A DNA stretch of 64,000 bases from Marinobacter lutaoensis. GTDB lineage: Bacteria > Pseudomonadota > Gammaproteobacteria > Pseudomonadales > Oleiphilaceae. The notes beneath the pieces were generated by a model, which made no database searches, was not told where the DNA came from, and was given only the letters and a program-made list of their open reading frames with translations. Within the stretch, counting starts at the first letter, position 1. Each line of letters starts with the position of its first letter. The DNA is taken from NCBI RefSeq assembly GCF_001981305.1, contig NZ_MSCW01000007.1, forward strand, positions 62,001 to 126,000, written 5' to 3'. Below are positions 27,482-36,772 of this stretch, piece by piece. The position numbers were made by a program, and so were the translations under genes.

Positions 27482-27979
27482 ATGCTCAACCTGCTGGCAT
27501 CGATTCCCGTCCGGGCCCTGTTCGCCCGTTTTTTCTCGCTGATCTTTTTTCTGCTGTCGTTCTCCCTGGTCCTGGCGACGGTGGTGGAGGTGTTCCACCA
27601 CCTGGATTCGGAACAGAGCCTGATGCAGGTGCTGATCAAGGGGGTCAACGGCAGCGTCATCGCCCTGGCGGTGTATGAGCTGGCCATGGTCATCCGCTCC
27701 GAGTACAGCGGCCGTTCCGAGTCCCATGACCTGATCACCATGTTGCGACGCACCCTGCCCCGGTTCATCGCCACAGCCTGCGTGGCGATGTCCCTGGAGG
27801 GGCTGATCATGATCATCAAGTACAGCCAGCTCGACCTCGCCGGCAACCTCTACTACCCGGTGGCGATCATTGTCAGCACCGCCCTGCTACTGGCGGCGCT
27901 GGGGCTGTTCCTGTGGCTGGCGCCGCACGAGGAGAGCAGCATGAACGGCGGCCGCTCCACCGAGACTCCGCCCGGTTAG
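27482..27979 (+). CDS. Membrane protein of unknown function
   Basis: A 165-residue protein with four hydrophobic segments (around residues 18-42, 58-76, 98-116 and 125-148) and short charged loops. The ATG at 27482 has GGAGG about 10 bases upstream; the frame opens earlier at 27443. A glutamate and two histidines (VVEVFHHL) follow the first helix. I do not recognise a characterised family. Its end overlaps the convergent sigma-54 regulator by 4 bases. Confidence 0.65.
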   Translation: MLNLLASIPVRALFARFFSLIFFLLSFSLVLATVVEVFHHLDSEQSLMQVLIKGVNGSVIALAVYELAMVIRSEYSGRSESHDLITMLRRTLPRFIATACVAMSLEGLIMIIKYSQLDLAGNLYYPVAIIVSTALLLAALGLFLWLAPHEESSMNGGRSTETPPG

Positions 27980-29901
27980 CCGGGCAGGCGCCGCAGCGCG
28001 ATCCCCTCCCGCGCCAGCCAGCGGTATACGGTGGGGCGGGAGACCCCGAACCGCCGCGCCACCGCGGAAATGTTGCCTTGCTCAGCGCGCAGCGCCCGTC
28101 GCAGGGGGCTTTCGTCCCCGGCCGGGCCGTCGTCCGCCGGCGGCAGGCAACCGGACACACATTCCTCCGGCAGGTCGTTGGCGGTGATTTCGCCGCCTTC
28201 GCAGGTGGCCTCGGCGAAAGCCAGGGCATTGACCAGCTGGCGGATGTTGCCCGGCCAGTCGTAGGCCAGCAGAGCGCTCATCGCGTCGGCCCGCAGACGC
28301 ACCGCCGAAAGCCGCCCCTGCGCCACCAGGGTATCCAGCACCGAACGGATCACGTGCGGCCGGTCCGCCCGCCGCCGCAGCGGTGGCAGCCTCAGGGTGG
28401 CGCCATTGAGACGGTAATACAGGTCTTCCCGGAACTGGCCATGCGCGATCCGCTCGCCCAGATCCTGATGGGTGGCCGCGATCACCCGGCAGTTCACCCG
28501 CACCGGACGGTCGGCACCGATGGGCAGGATCTCGCCCTCGGCCAGGACCCGGAGCAAACGGGTCTGCAACGGCAGGGGCATATCCCCGATCTCGTCCAGA
28601 AACAGCGTGCCACCGTCGGCCTGCTGGATCAGGCCGCGCATGCCCCTGGCGCGTGCCCCGGTGAAGGCCCCGGCAACGTAGCCAAACAGCTCGCTCTCGA
28701 TCAGCGACTCGGGGATGGCGGCACAGTTGATCGCCACGAACGCACCCCGGCTGCGGTGGCTGGCGGCATGGATCGCCCGCGCCAACACCTCCTTGCCGGT
28801 CCCGGTTTCGCCCAGAATCAGGAGGCCCACGTCGCGGTTGCGAAGCCGCTTGGCCAGGCCCAGGGTGCGGCGCATGACCGGGTCATCGGCGGCCAGGCGG
28901 TCCAGCTCCGGCACGACGTCCTCGGAGTGTTCCCGGGGCTTCCCGGCCGTCGTCGGCACCGGCGCGCGCGGCTGGATCAGGGCCGCGAACAGGGTTTCCC
29001 CCGATTGCCGAAGACGAAACGCGCGGACCTGGTCGTCCTGATCGTAGGGAATGCTCCAGATGTCCCGCAGCCGGCAGTCGAACAGCTGCGTCAGACTGGC
29101 CCCGTCGCCGGTCTCCGGCCGCCCGTCCAGAAGCGAGCGGCCGGCGGTGTTGGCGGCCCCGATGCCCCCCTCGTCGTCAATGGCGAACAGGTACTGGCCA
29201 TTGACTTGCACGAACTCCCGGGAGGCGTCGCAACGAAACACCGTCTGATTGCGATAGCGTCGCAGGAAGTAGGCGTCCTCGATCATCCGGGCGTAAAGCT
29301 GGGTCAGATGCAGGGCAAAGGTCTGGCTGTGCCGGGCCTGGGGCGAATCGAGGGCGGAGATGTCCAGCACCGCCAGCAGCTTGCCGGACGGATCGCGGAT
29401 GGGCGCCGAGGTGCAGGTCAGGCCGATGTGGGTCGCATCGAAGTGGTCGATTCGGTGGCAGGTCAGCGCCTGGTTCTCCTGAATGCAGGTCCCCACGGCG
29501 CAGGTGCCGGCGTACGGCTCGCTCCAGTCGGCGCCCAGATACAATCCGGCCTTGCGCAGGCGCCGGTCCGAGCGCTGATCGCCCAGGTACTGGACGGTGA
29601 TGCCGCGGTGATCGGTGAGCAGCAGCACGTACCCCAGCCGGGCAATCATGCCGTACAACTGTTCCACCCCCGCCCGGGCCACGCTGAGGAACTCGTCCAC
29701 CGAATCCTGATGCTCCCGCAGCGTCTGCTGGGTCACGATCCGGGCACTGCGGGGCCGGCTCGGGTCGAGGCCATAGTCCCTGAGGCACCGCGTCCAGGAG
29801 CGTCCGATCAGTTCGCTGCCCGGCGACTCCGGCGGCGAACCGTCGTCGGCGTAACGGAGGATGGCATCGATGTGGCGGCGTTGGGCCTGTTGTGTGTTCA
29901 T
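27976..29901 (-). CDS. AcoR-like sigma-54-dependent transcriptional activator
   Basis: A 641-residue activator. The ATG at 29901 has GGGAG 7 bases upstream and is preferred to one at 29934. An N-terminal GAF-type sensor region (~60-300, as in AcoR) is followed by the AAA+ domain (~325-550) with Walker A GETGTGKE, the sigma-54 contact loop GAFTGA and Walker B TLFLDEIGD, then a Fis-type helix-turn-helix at the C-terminus (NISAVARRFGVSRPTVYRWL). It is divergent from a flavin monooxygenase gene that has a clear sigma-54 promoter, so that gene is its obvious target. The effector is probably the monooxygenase substrate or a related small molecule. Confidence 0.93.
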   Translation of the reverse strand: MNTQQAQRRHIDAILRYADDGSPPESPGSELIGRSWTRCLRDYGLDPSRPRSARIVTQQTLREHQDSVDEFLSVARAGVEQLYGMIARLGYVLLLTDHRGITVQYLGDQRSDRRLRKAGLYLGADWSEPYAGTCAVGTCIQENQALTCHRIDHFDATHIGLTCTSAPIRDPSGKLLAVLDISALDSPQARHSQTFALHLTQLYARMIEDAYFLRRYRNQTVFRCDASREFVQVNGQYLFAIDDEGGIGAANTAGRSLLDGRPETGDGASLTQLFDCRLRDIWSIPYDQDDQVRAFRLRQSGETLFAALIQPRAPVPTTAGKPREHSEDVVPELDRLAADDPVMRRTLGLAKRLRNRDVGLLILGETGTGKEVLARAIHAASHRSRGAFVAINCAAIPESLIESELFGYVAGAFTGARARGMRGLIQQADGGTLFLDEIGDMPLPLQTRLLRVLAEGEILPIGADRPVRVNCRVIAATHQDLGERIAHGQFREDLYYRLNGATLRLPPLRRRADRPHVIRSVLDTLVAQGRLSAVRLRADAMSALLAYDWPGNIRQLVNALAFAEATCEGGEITANDLPEECVSGCLPPADDGPAGDESPLRRALRAEQGNISAVARRFGVSRPTVYRWLAREGIALRRLPG

Positions 29902-30020
29902 GGCAGAGCTCCCGGACGGTCTTGTTGTTGTCATCGTTTAGAGACACCGCGGCAATGCGCCTTCAGCTTATCGTGTTTCCGGGCACCGCCGCATCCCCCC
30001 TTGGTACCGGTTATCCCGTT

Positions 30021-30061
30021 ACAGGTGTCACGTCGGCGCGCCCCGGAACGCGGACACCTGT
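30021..30061. promoter_or_regulatory. Probable enhancer site for the sigma-54 activator
   Basis: ACAGGTGTC at 30021-30029 and GACACCTGT at 30053-30061 are a perfect 9-bp inverted repeat whose arms are 32 bases apart centre to centre, about three helix turns. TGTCAC also occurs in the same direction at both arms (30026-30031 and 30059-30064). The site ends about 115 bases before the -24 element at 30177, a normal distance for an upstream activator site. The remainder of the 332-base gap (29902-30233) shows no gene. Confidence 0.6.
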
Positions 30062-30174
30062 CACATCCGGAATCGGGAGCGGCCCCTCCGAGGTCGCCGC
30101 CCGCCCCGGCATTTATCGAAAAAACATCCGCCGCACCAGACCGTTAGCAACCGCCACCTGGCCCGCCGGCCGGG

Positions 30175-30191
30175 TTGGCACGGGCCCTGCA
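30175..30191 (+). promoter_or_regulatory. Sigma-54 (-24/-12) promoter of the monooxygenase gene
   Basis: TTGGCACGGGCCCTGCA matches the sigma-54 consensus TGGCACG-N4-TTGC with the invariant GG at 30177-30178 and GC at 30189-30190, exactly 12 bases apart. Transcription should begin near 30202, about 30 bases before the ATG at 30234. The neighbouring regulator has the GAFTGA loop needed to activate such a promoter. Confidence 0.88.
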
Positions 30192-30233
30192 CCCGGCCCC
30201 GGTGCGAACAACAACAACGCAGGAGAACAGACC

Positions 30234-32036
30234 ATGACAACACCCCACGCAACCCCGAATCAGGACGTCGAACACTGGTTGGCGGCGTTCTCGGAAACCC
30301 TGTGTTCGGATACGCCGGAACAGGCCGCCGAGCTGTTCGAGGAGGGCGGCTTCTGGCGCGACCTGGTGGCCATGACCTGGAACATCAAGACCATGGAGGG
30401 CCGGGACCAGATCCGGGACATGCTGACGGCCACCGCCCAGCAGCGGCGACCCGGCCACTGGCGCCTCGCTGAAAACGCCAGCGAACAGAACGGCGTCATC
30501 GAAGCCTGGCTGACCTTTGAAACCGCCGACGCCCGGGGCAAGGGCCACCTGCGCCTGCGCGACGGCAAGGCCTGGACCCTGCTCACCACCATGCAGGAGC
30601 TCAAGGACTATCCGGAAAAACGGGGCCCGCGCCGGCCCAAGGGCGCCCAGCACGGCGCCAGCAAGTCCCGGAAAACCTGGCTGGAAGCCCGGCAGGAGGA
30701 GGAACGGGAACTGGGGTACCGGCGCCAGCCGTACTGCCTGATCATCGGCGGTGGCCAGGGCGGCATCGGCCTGGGCGCCCGGCTGCGCCAGCTGGAGGTC
30801 CCCACCCTGATTGTCGAACGCAACCCCCGCCCCGGCGACTCCTGGCGCAACCGCTACAAGTCTCTGTGCCTGCACGATCCGGTCTGGTACGACCACATGC
30901 CCTACCTGCCGTTCCCGGAGCACTGGCCGGTGTTCTGCCCGAAGGACAAGATCGGCGACTGGCTGGAGATGTACACCAAGGTCATGGAACTGAACTACTG
31001 GAGTTCCACGGAGTGCACCGGCGCCCGCTACGACACGGAACGGCAGGAATGGATCGTGGAGGTGCGCCGGGACGGCCAGCCGGTGACCCTGCGCCCGAAA
31101 CAGCTGGTGCTGGCGACGGGCATGTCGGGCATTCCCAACATCCCCGACATTCCGGGCATGGACACATTCGAGGGCGAACAGCACCACTCCAGCCGGCACC
31201 CGGGCGGCGAAGCCTACAAGGGCAAGAAATGCATCGTGCTGGGCTCTAACAACTCGGCCCACGACATCTGCGCCGCGCTCTGGGAGAACGACGCCGACGT
31301 CACCATGATCCAGCGCTCGTCCACGCACATCGTCAAGTCCGACAGCCTCATGGAGCTCGCCCTGGGCGGGCTCTATTCCGAACAGGCAGTGGCCAATGGC
31401 ATCACCACCGAAAAGGCGGACCTGACGTTTGCCTCCATTCCGTTCCGGATCATGCCGGAGTTCCACAAACCGGTGTACGAACAGATCCAGGAGCGGGACG
31501 CAGACTTCTACCGCCGGCTGAGCAAGGCCGGGTTCCTGCTGGACTTTGGCGACGACGGCTCCGGGCTGTTCATGAAATACCTGCGCCGCGGCTCTGGCTA
31601 CTACATTGACGTGGGCGCCTCCGAACTGGTCGCCCAAGGTGAAATCAAACTTCGCAGCGGGGTCAGCATCGCCCGGATCCAACCCCGCTCGGTGGTGCTC
31701 ACCGACGGCTCCGAGCTGCCCGCCGACCTGATCGTCTACGCCACCGGCTTCGGCTCGATGAACGGCTGGGCCGCCCGCATCATCTCCCAGGAGGTCGCCG
31801 ACAAGGTGGGCAAGTGCTGGGGCATGGGATCGGATACCACCAAGGACCCCGGTCCCTGGGAAGGCGAACTGCGTAATATGTGGAAGCCGACTCAGCAGGA
31901 CGGTCTCTGGTTCCACGGCGGCAACCTGCACCAGTCCCGGCACTACTCCCTGTACCTGGCGCTGCAGCTGAAGGCGCGCATGGAGGGGCTGCCGACGCCG
32001 GTCTACGGCCTGCAGCCGGTACACCACCTGGCCTGA
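30234..32036 (+). CDS. Flavin-containing monooxygenase with N-terminal NTF2/SnoaL-like domain
   Basis: A 600-residue flavoprotein. Residues ~10-125 look like a SnoaL/NTF2-type domain (LFEEGGFWRDLVAMTWN, TMEGRDQIRDML). The rest is a flavin monooxygenase: FAD motif IGGGQGGIGLGARL (~171-184), a FEGEQHHSSRHPGG stretch resembling the FMO fingerprint FxGxxxH, NADPH motif VLGSNNSAHDI, and a late VYATGFGS motif. Such enzymes hydroxylate N or S atoms or make esters from ketones using NADPH and O2; the substrate is unknown. AGGAG lies upstream of the ATG, and a sigma-54 promoter with an AcoR-like activator controls the gene. Confidence 0.9.
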   Translation: MTTPHATPNQDVEHWLAAFSETLCSDTPEQAAELFEEGGFWRDLVAMTWNIKTMEGRDQIRDMLTATAQQRRPGHWRLAENASEQNGVIEAWLTFETADARGKGHLRLRDGKAWTLLTTMQELKDYPEKRGPRRPKGAQHGASKSRKTWLEARQEEERELGYRRQPYCLIIGGGQGGIGLGARLRQLEVPTLIVERNPRPGDSWRNRYKSLCLHDPVWYDHMPYLPFPEHWPVFCPKDKIGDWLEMYTKVMELNYWSSTECTGARYDTERQEWIVEVRRDGQPVTLRPKQLVLATGMSGIPNIPDIPGMDTFEGEQHHSSRHPGGEAYKGKKCIVLGSNNSAHDICAALWENDADVTMIQRSSTHIVKSDSLMELALGGLYSEQAVANGITTEKADLTFASIPFRIMPEFHKPVYEQIQERDADFYRRLSKAGFLLDFGDDGSGLFMKYLRRGSGYYIDVGASELVAQGEIKLRSGVSIARIQPRSVVLTDGSELPADLIVYATGFGSMNGWAARIISQEVADKVGKCWGMGSDTTKDPGPWEGELRNMWKPTQQDGLWFHGGNLHQSRHYSLYLALQLKARMEGLPTPVYGLQPVHHLA

Positions 32037-32057
32037 GCCATCCTGCCCCGGCGGTCG

Positions 32058-32756
32058 TCACAGACCGCCGAGGTAGGCCAGCCCCAGCTGGTCCATTTGT
32101 CGGCGGATCCAGCGTACCCGTTCCCAGACATAGGCGCTGGGCCGATCCGCCCGGAACACTTTCGGGTTGGGCAGCACCGCGGCCAGCCGGGCGGCCTGAC
32201 CGCGGGACAACTGACGGGCGGGAATACCGAAAAAGGCCCGGCTCGCGGCTTCCACACCGTAGATGCCGGGCCCGAATTCGGCGATGTTGAGGTAAACCTC
32301 GAGAATGCGCCGTTTCGGCCACAACGCCTCCAGGGTCACCGCCAGGCCGGCTTCCAGCCCTTTCCGGACGAAGCTCCGGCCATTCCACAGGAACAGATTC
32401 TTGGCGGTTTGCTGGGTAATGGTGCTGGCCCCCCGCAGCCCTTCACCCTGGGCATACTCCCGAACCGCGCTCCGGATCGCCGCCAAGTCCAATCCCCAGT
32501 GCTCCGGGAAACGCTGATCCTCGCTCGCCACCACCGCCAGCGGCATCCACGGTGAAATCGCCTCCAGCGCCACCCACTGCTGGCTCGGCGCCTGGTCCGG
32601 ATGCCCGATCCGGTAGGCCAGCATGAACGCCGAGGTGGGCGGGTTCACGAACCGGAACAGCAGCAGCACCAGAACCAGCGCAATCAGCAGTCCGGCCAGG
32701 CCGCCGGCCAGCCAGCGACCGGCGGCGCGCATCCGTCCCGAAGTTTTTCTTGGCAT
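32058..32756 (-). CDS. mtgA: Monofunctional biosynthetic peptidoglycan transglycosylase
   Basis: A 232-residue inner-membrane enzyme that polymerises lipid II into glycan strands. A basic N-terminus and one membrane anchor (~17-40) precede the GT51 domain, with its signature EDQRFPEHWGLD containing the catalytic glutamate, GASTITQQTAKNLFLW and KRRILEVYLNIAEFG. The ATG at 32756 has GGAGA upstream; the frame also opens at a GTG at 32789. It lacks a transpeptidase domain, which separates it from bifunctional penicillin-binding proteins. Confidence 0.95.
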   Translation of the reverse strand: MPRKTSGRMRAAGRWLAGGLAGLLIALVLVLLLFRFVNPPTSAFMLAYRIGHPDQAPSQQWVALEAISPWMPLAVVASEDQRFPEHWGLDLAAIRSAVREYAQGEGLRGASTITQQTAKNLFLWNGRSFVRKGLEAGLAVTLEALWPKRRILEVYLNIAEFGPGIYGVEAASRAFFGIPARQLSRGQAARLAAVLPNPKVFRADRPSAYVWERVRWIRRQMDQLGLAYLGGL

Positions 32757-32817
32757 GCGTCTTGGTCTCCGTGACACCCCAGCCGTCACGATACCCGAAC
32801 CCGCCGCGGCGGAAAAA

Positions 32818-33384
32818 TCAGGCCCTGCTCAGGAACTTGCGCTCCTCCACGTTCACCTTGATGCGGTCGCCGGTGGAAATATGCTCCGGCACCTGCACCA
32901 CCAGTCCGGTGGACAGACGCGCCGGCTTGGTGCGGGCCGTCGCCGAGCCCCCCTTGATGGAGGGGTCGGTTTCCGCCACCACCAACTCCACCGTCGGCGG
33001 CAGGTCCAGCGCCACCGGCGTCTCGCTGACCAGAATTACCATCAGCCCCTGGGTGTCCTCGGTGATGAACAGCAGTTCCTCTTCGATGGCGCTCCGGTTG
33101 AGCATGTACTGGGTGAAGTCCTCGGAGTCCATGAACACGTATTCATCGCCGTCGGCGTAGGAGAACATCGCTGGCCGGCGCACCAGATCGGCCAGGTTCA
33201 GCATGTCCGAATCCTTGAAGGTTTCGTCCAGCTTCTGGTTGGTCACCACATCGTACATCCGCATGCGGTACAGGCTGCCTCCGGCACGACCCTGGGGTAC
33301 GGAACGTTCGATGTCCTTGACGAAATACACCCGACCCTCGTACTCGATGGCCTGGTTCTTTTTGATTTCACTGGCTTTGGGCAT
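32818..33384 (-). CDS. efpL: Elongation factor P-like protein EfpL (YeiP)
   Basis: A 188-residue translation factor. Three EF-P domains follow in order: KOW-like (1-65), OB (66-130) and C-terminal OB (131-188), ending in the [20 protein letters not shown] pattern. Segments such as [15 protein letters not shown] and [20 protein letters not shown] match YeiP rather than EF-P. The tip loop of domain I reads [10 protein letters not shown], with arginine where EF-P has its modified lysine, as in EfpL. EfpL rescues ribosomes stalled on prolines and some other motifs. The start at 33384 follows GGGAAG; the longer open frame upstream is within a repeat. Confidence 0.93.
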   Translation of the reverse strand: MPKASEIKKNQAIEYEGRVYFVKDIERSVPQGRAGGSLYRMRMYDVVTNQKLDETFKDSDMLNLADLVRRPAMFSYADGDEYVFMDSEDFTQYMLNRSAIEEELLFITEDTQGLMVILVSETPVALDLPPTVELVVAETDPSIKGGSATARTKPARLSTGLVVQVPEHISTGDRIKVNVEERKFLSRA

Positions 33385-33478
33385 GTTCGCTTCCCGATGT
33401 GGTTGATAACGTCGGGTGCTGATATAGCACGACGGCCGGGCCTTGGCGATAGGCCCGGGCGGGAAAAACCCACGGGGT

Positions 33479-33577
33479 TGTGCACAAAAACTGTGGATAA
33501 CTTTGTGAGCAAGCGCAGGATAGGCCGCAGGAAGCAAGACACCACGCGCATTCCCGGAATATGACGGGAATTTGACC
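33479..33577 (+). repeat. Dispersed intergenic repeat, copy A (with DnaA box)
   Basis: About 99 bases between the efpL start and a LysR gene. It contains CACAAAAACTGTGGATAAC followed by TTTGTGAG (33502-33509), with a consensus DnaA box read as TGTGGATAA at 33492-33500, and ends in TGACGGGAATTTGA. The distance from TTTGTGAG to the end of that motif is 65 bases, the same as in copy C. It is the most diverged of the three copies in its middle part and has lost the first bases of the palindrome (TGCACAAA for CTCACAAA). Confidence 0.8.
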
Positions 33578-33586
33578 GCCCCGGGG

Positions 33587-34450
33587 TTACAGATTCCGTT
33601 CCAGGTGATCCAGCATCATCCGCACCTTCGCGGACAGGTGGCGGGTCCGGGGATACAGCCCCCAGATGCCGTCGTCCGCGACCTGATACGGGGTCAGCAG
33701 CGGCACCAGTCGGCCGGTGTCCAGGTGCGCCTGCACGTAGTACTCGGGCAGCTGGACAATCCCCAGCCCCTTGAGGGCGGCATCCACCAGCGCCCAGCCG
33801 CTGTTGCAGTGCAGGCGCCCCTGCACCCGCACCTGCCGGGGCTGCCCCTGCTCCTGGAAGCGCCAGATATCCAGGGTGCCTCGCAGGCACTGATGACGGT
33901 CCAGGTCCGCCAGCGTCCGGGGTTCGCCGTGCACCGCCAGATACTCCGGCGAGGCACAGACATGGAAGGCCCGGGAGGCCAGGCGCCGGGCCACCATGGT
34001 GGAATCTTCCAGCTGCCCCGCGCGGATGGCCAGGTCCACCCCCTCCGCCACCAAATCCAGCCTGCGGTTGGTCAGCACCAGGTCCACCTCCAGATCGGGA
34101 TAGCGCGCCAGGAAATCGTTCACCAGCGGCGCCACGATGTTCTCGCCGTAGGTGACCGGCGCGGTCATCCGCAGCAGGCCACGGGGTACCTGCTGCAGTT
34201 CGGTGACCGCCTGCTCAGCCTCCGTCAGGCCGTCCAGCAGCGGCCGGCAGTGCCGGTAGTACACCTGCCCCGCCTCGGTCATCGATACCCTGCGGGTGGT
34301 GCGGTACAGCAACCGGGTTCCCAGCCGCTCCTCCAGCGCGCTGACCTGGCGGCTGACCTGGGCAGTGGATATCCCCAGACGCCGGGACGCGGCGGTAAAG
34401 CTGCCGGCCTCCACCACCGCCACGAATTCACTGACGCCGTCCCAGTTCAC
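33587..34450 (-). CDS. LysR-family regulator (CrgA-like)
   Basis: A 287-residue LysR regulator with a GTG start. The helix-turn-helix is at residues ~1-60 ([20 protein letters not shown]), followed by a substrate-binding-like domain of the CrgA group ([40 protein letters not shown]). It is divergent from the formaldehyde dehydrogenase gene adhC, with 143 bases between starts, so it probably controls adhC, itself, or both. Many bacteria use FrmR for this; no FrmR-like gene is seen. Confidence 0.87.
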   Translation of the reverse strand: MNWDGVSEFVAVVEAGSFTAASRRLGISTAQVSRQVSALEERLGTRLLYRTTRRVSMTEAGQVYYRHCRPLLDGLTEAEQAVTELQQVPRGLLRMTAPVTYGENIVAPLVNDFLARYPDLEVDLVLTNRRLDLVAEGVDLAIRAGQLEDSTMVARRLASRAFHVCASPEYLAVHGEPRTLADLDRHQCLRGTLDIWRFQEQGQPRQVRVQGRLHCNSGWALVDAALKGLGIVQLPEYYVQAHLDTGRLVPLLTPYQVADDGIWGLYPRTRHLSAKVRMMLDHLERNL

Positions 34451-34539
34451 AGGCGTTCGTCTCCACGGATTGTTGCCAATGAGTAAAGGTGATTTTCAAT
34501 TCTATCCGATTATCTCAAGAAGCCGGGCATCTATACTGA

Positions 34540-35721
<1,182 letters not shown>

Positions 35722-35725
35722 TCCA

Positions 35726-35760
35726 GACAACAGGGGCCGCACACTGCGGCCCCTGTTGTC
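35726..35760. terminator. Perfect hairpin between convergent genes
   Basis: GACAACAGGGGCCGCA and TGCGGCCCCTGTTGTC form a 16-bp perfect stem with a CAC loop, 4 bases after the adhC stop codon and 19 bases from the end of the convergent crotonase gene. There is no long T run on either side, so termination may depend on the very stable stem in both directions. Confidence 0.7.
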
Positions 35761-35779
35761 CTCCGTCGGTCCGGACGGC

Positions 35780-36478
35780 TCAGCCGTTCAGCCCCAGATG
35801 CTCGGCATCCTGCTCAATGCAGCGATCCAGCAGCGCCAGATAGTCCGCCTTCGCCTTGAGCTTGGTTTCCCGGTGCGCCCGCAGGTTCAGCGCCCTGAGC
35901 TGGGCCGCCCGTTCCCGCGCCCGGACCATCAGGGACTCCGGCGCCACCACCTCGTCCAGGAATCCGGCCACCACCGCACCCTGTGGATCATAGATCTCGG
36001 CATTCACCACAGCCCGGTAAAAGTGCGCCGGAGCCAGCCGGTGCCGGGCAATCTCAATGCCGGCATGGTGCATGGTCATACCGATGGCCACTTCATTCAG
36101 ACCCAGCTTGAACGGCCCCTCGACTCCGATCCGATAGTCCACCGACAGCAGAATGAACGCCCCCTTGGCAATGGCATGGCCGCCACAGGCGGCAATCACC
36201 GGCAGCGGAAAGGCCGCCAGCCGACGGGTGAAGCGCGAACCCACGGTCACCAGCGCCGCGGCCTCCTTCGGGCCCTTCTGCATTTCCTTCAGGTCATAAC
36301 CGCCGGAGAAAATCCCCGGCTGGCCGGCGAGAATAACCACAGCCCGGTCCTGCTCCGCCCGGTCCAGGGCCTCGTTCAAGCCCTCGAAAACCTCGTGGCC
36401 GAGCGCATTGGCCTTGCCGTTGTGGATGGTCACCGTCGCGATCCCGTCGTTCAGTTCGTAGCTTACAGGCTGTGTCAC
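35780..36478 (-). CDS. Crotonase-fold protein lacking one catalytic glutamate
   Basis: A 232-residue crotonase/enoyl-CoA hydratase homologue. I chose the GTG at 36478 because GAGGAAG lies 5 bases upstream; a TTG at 36502 is the alternative. The oxyanion-hole parts are present (IFSGGYDLKEM and GGHAIAKGAFILLS), but the first catalytic glutamate position (GGGCEL in true hydratases) reads KGAF, while a second glutamate is kept in KLGLNEVAIGM. It may be an isomerase, hydrolase or other crotonase activity rather than a hydratase. An inverted repeat lies just upstream of the start. Confidence 0.85.
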   Translation of the reverse strand: MTQPVSYELNDGIATVTIHNGKANALGHEVFEGLNEALDRAEQDRAVVILAGQPGIFSGGYDLKEMQKGPKEAAALVTVGSRFTRRLAAFPLPVIAACGGHAIAKGAFILLSVDYRIGVEGPFKLGLNEVAIGMTMHHAGIEIARHRLAPAHFYRAVVNAEIYDPQGAVVAGFLDEVVAPESLMVRARERAAQLRALNLRAHRETKLKAKADYLALLDRCIEQDAEHLGLNG

Positions 36479-36498
36479 CGGTTCTTCCTCTTTGACAG

Positions 36499-36522
36499 TC
36501 AAACAATAAAGTGAGTGTTTGA
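36499..36522. promoter_or_regulatory. Inverted repeat upstream of the crotonase gene
   Basis: TCAAACA at 36499-36505 and TGTTTGA at 36516-36522 form a perfect 7-bp inverted repeat with a 10-base AT-rich spacer, 21 bases upstream of the GTG start. The layout suits a repressor operator; TetR-type regulators of acyl-CoA genes such as PsrA use CAAAC/GTTTG half-sites, though with shorter spacers. No such regulator gene is in the window. Confidence 0.5.
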
Positions 36523-36583
36523 TAACTCCAGCAGGAGTCCGATTGTCAACGAGCCGGATGCGAGTTGCAATCCCGAGGCCGGA

Positions 36584-36683
36584 TTACTCACAAAAACTGT
36601 GGATAACATTGTGAGAATCGCCAGGAAAGCCCGTGCAAACGTCGTATTTTCGCGGCCTGGCGCGGGATGTCGGGATTTTGCAC
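36584..36683 (+). repeat. Dispersed intergenic repeat, copy B (with DnaA box)
   Basis: About 100 bases, 90 bases before the nuclease-like gene. It begins TTACTCACAAAAACTG, carries the DnaA box TGTGGATAA at 36598-36606, then ATTGTGAG, CAGGAAAGCCCGTGCAAACG and CGCGGCCTGGCG, ending TGTCGGGATTTTG. Identity to copy C is high across its length, with a single-base length difference. It is in the same orientation as copies A and C. Confidence 0.85.
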
Positions 36684-36772
36684 AGCCTCCGTGGCGGCCG
36701 GGGAAAACTTCGTAGCGTGTACTAAGCTAGAAGCTAGGAAGGCATACAAATGACAAACAAAAGGGAGAAACG

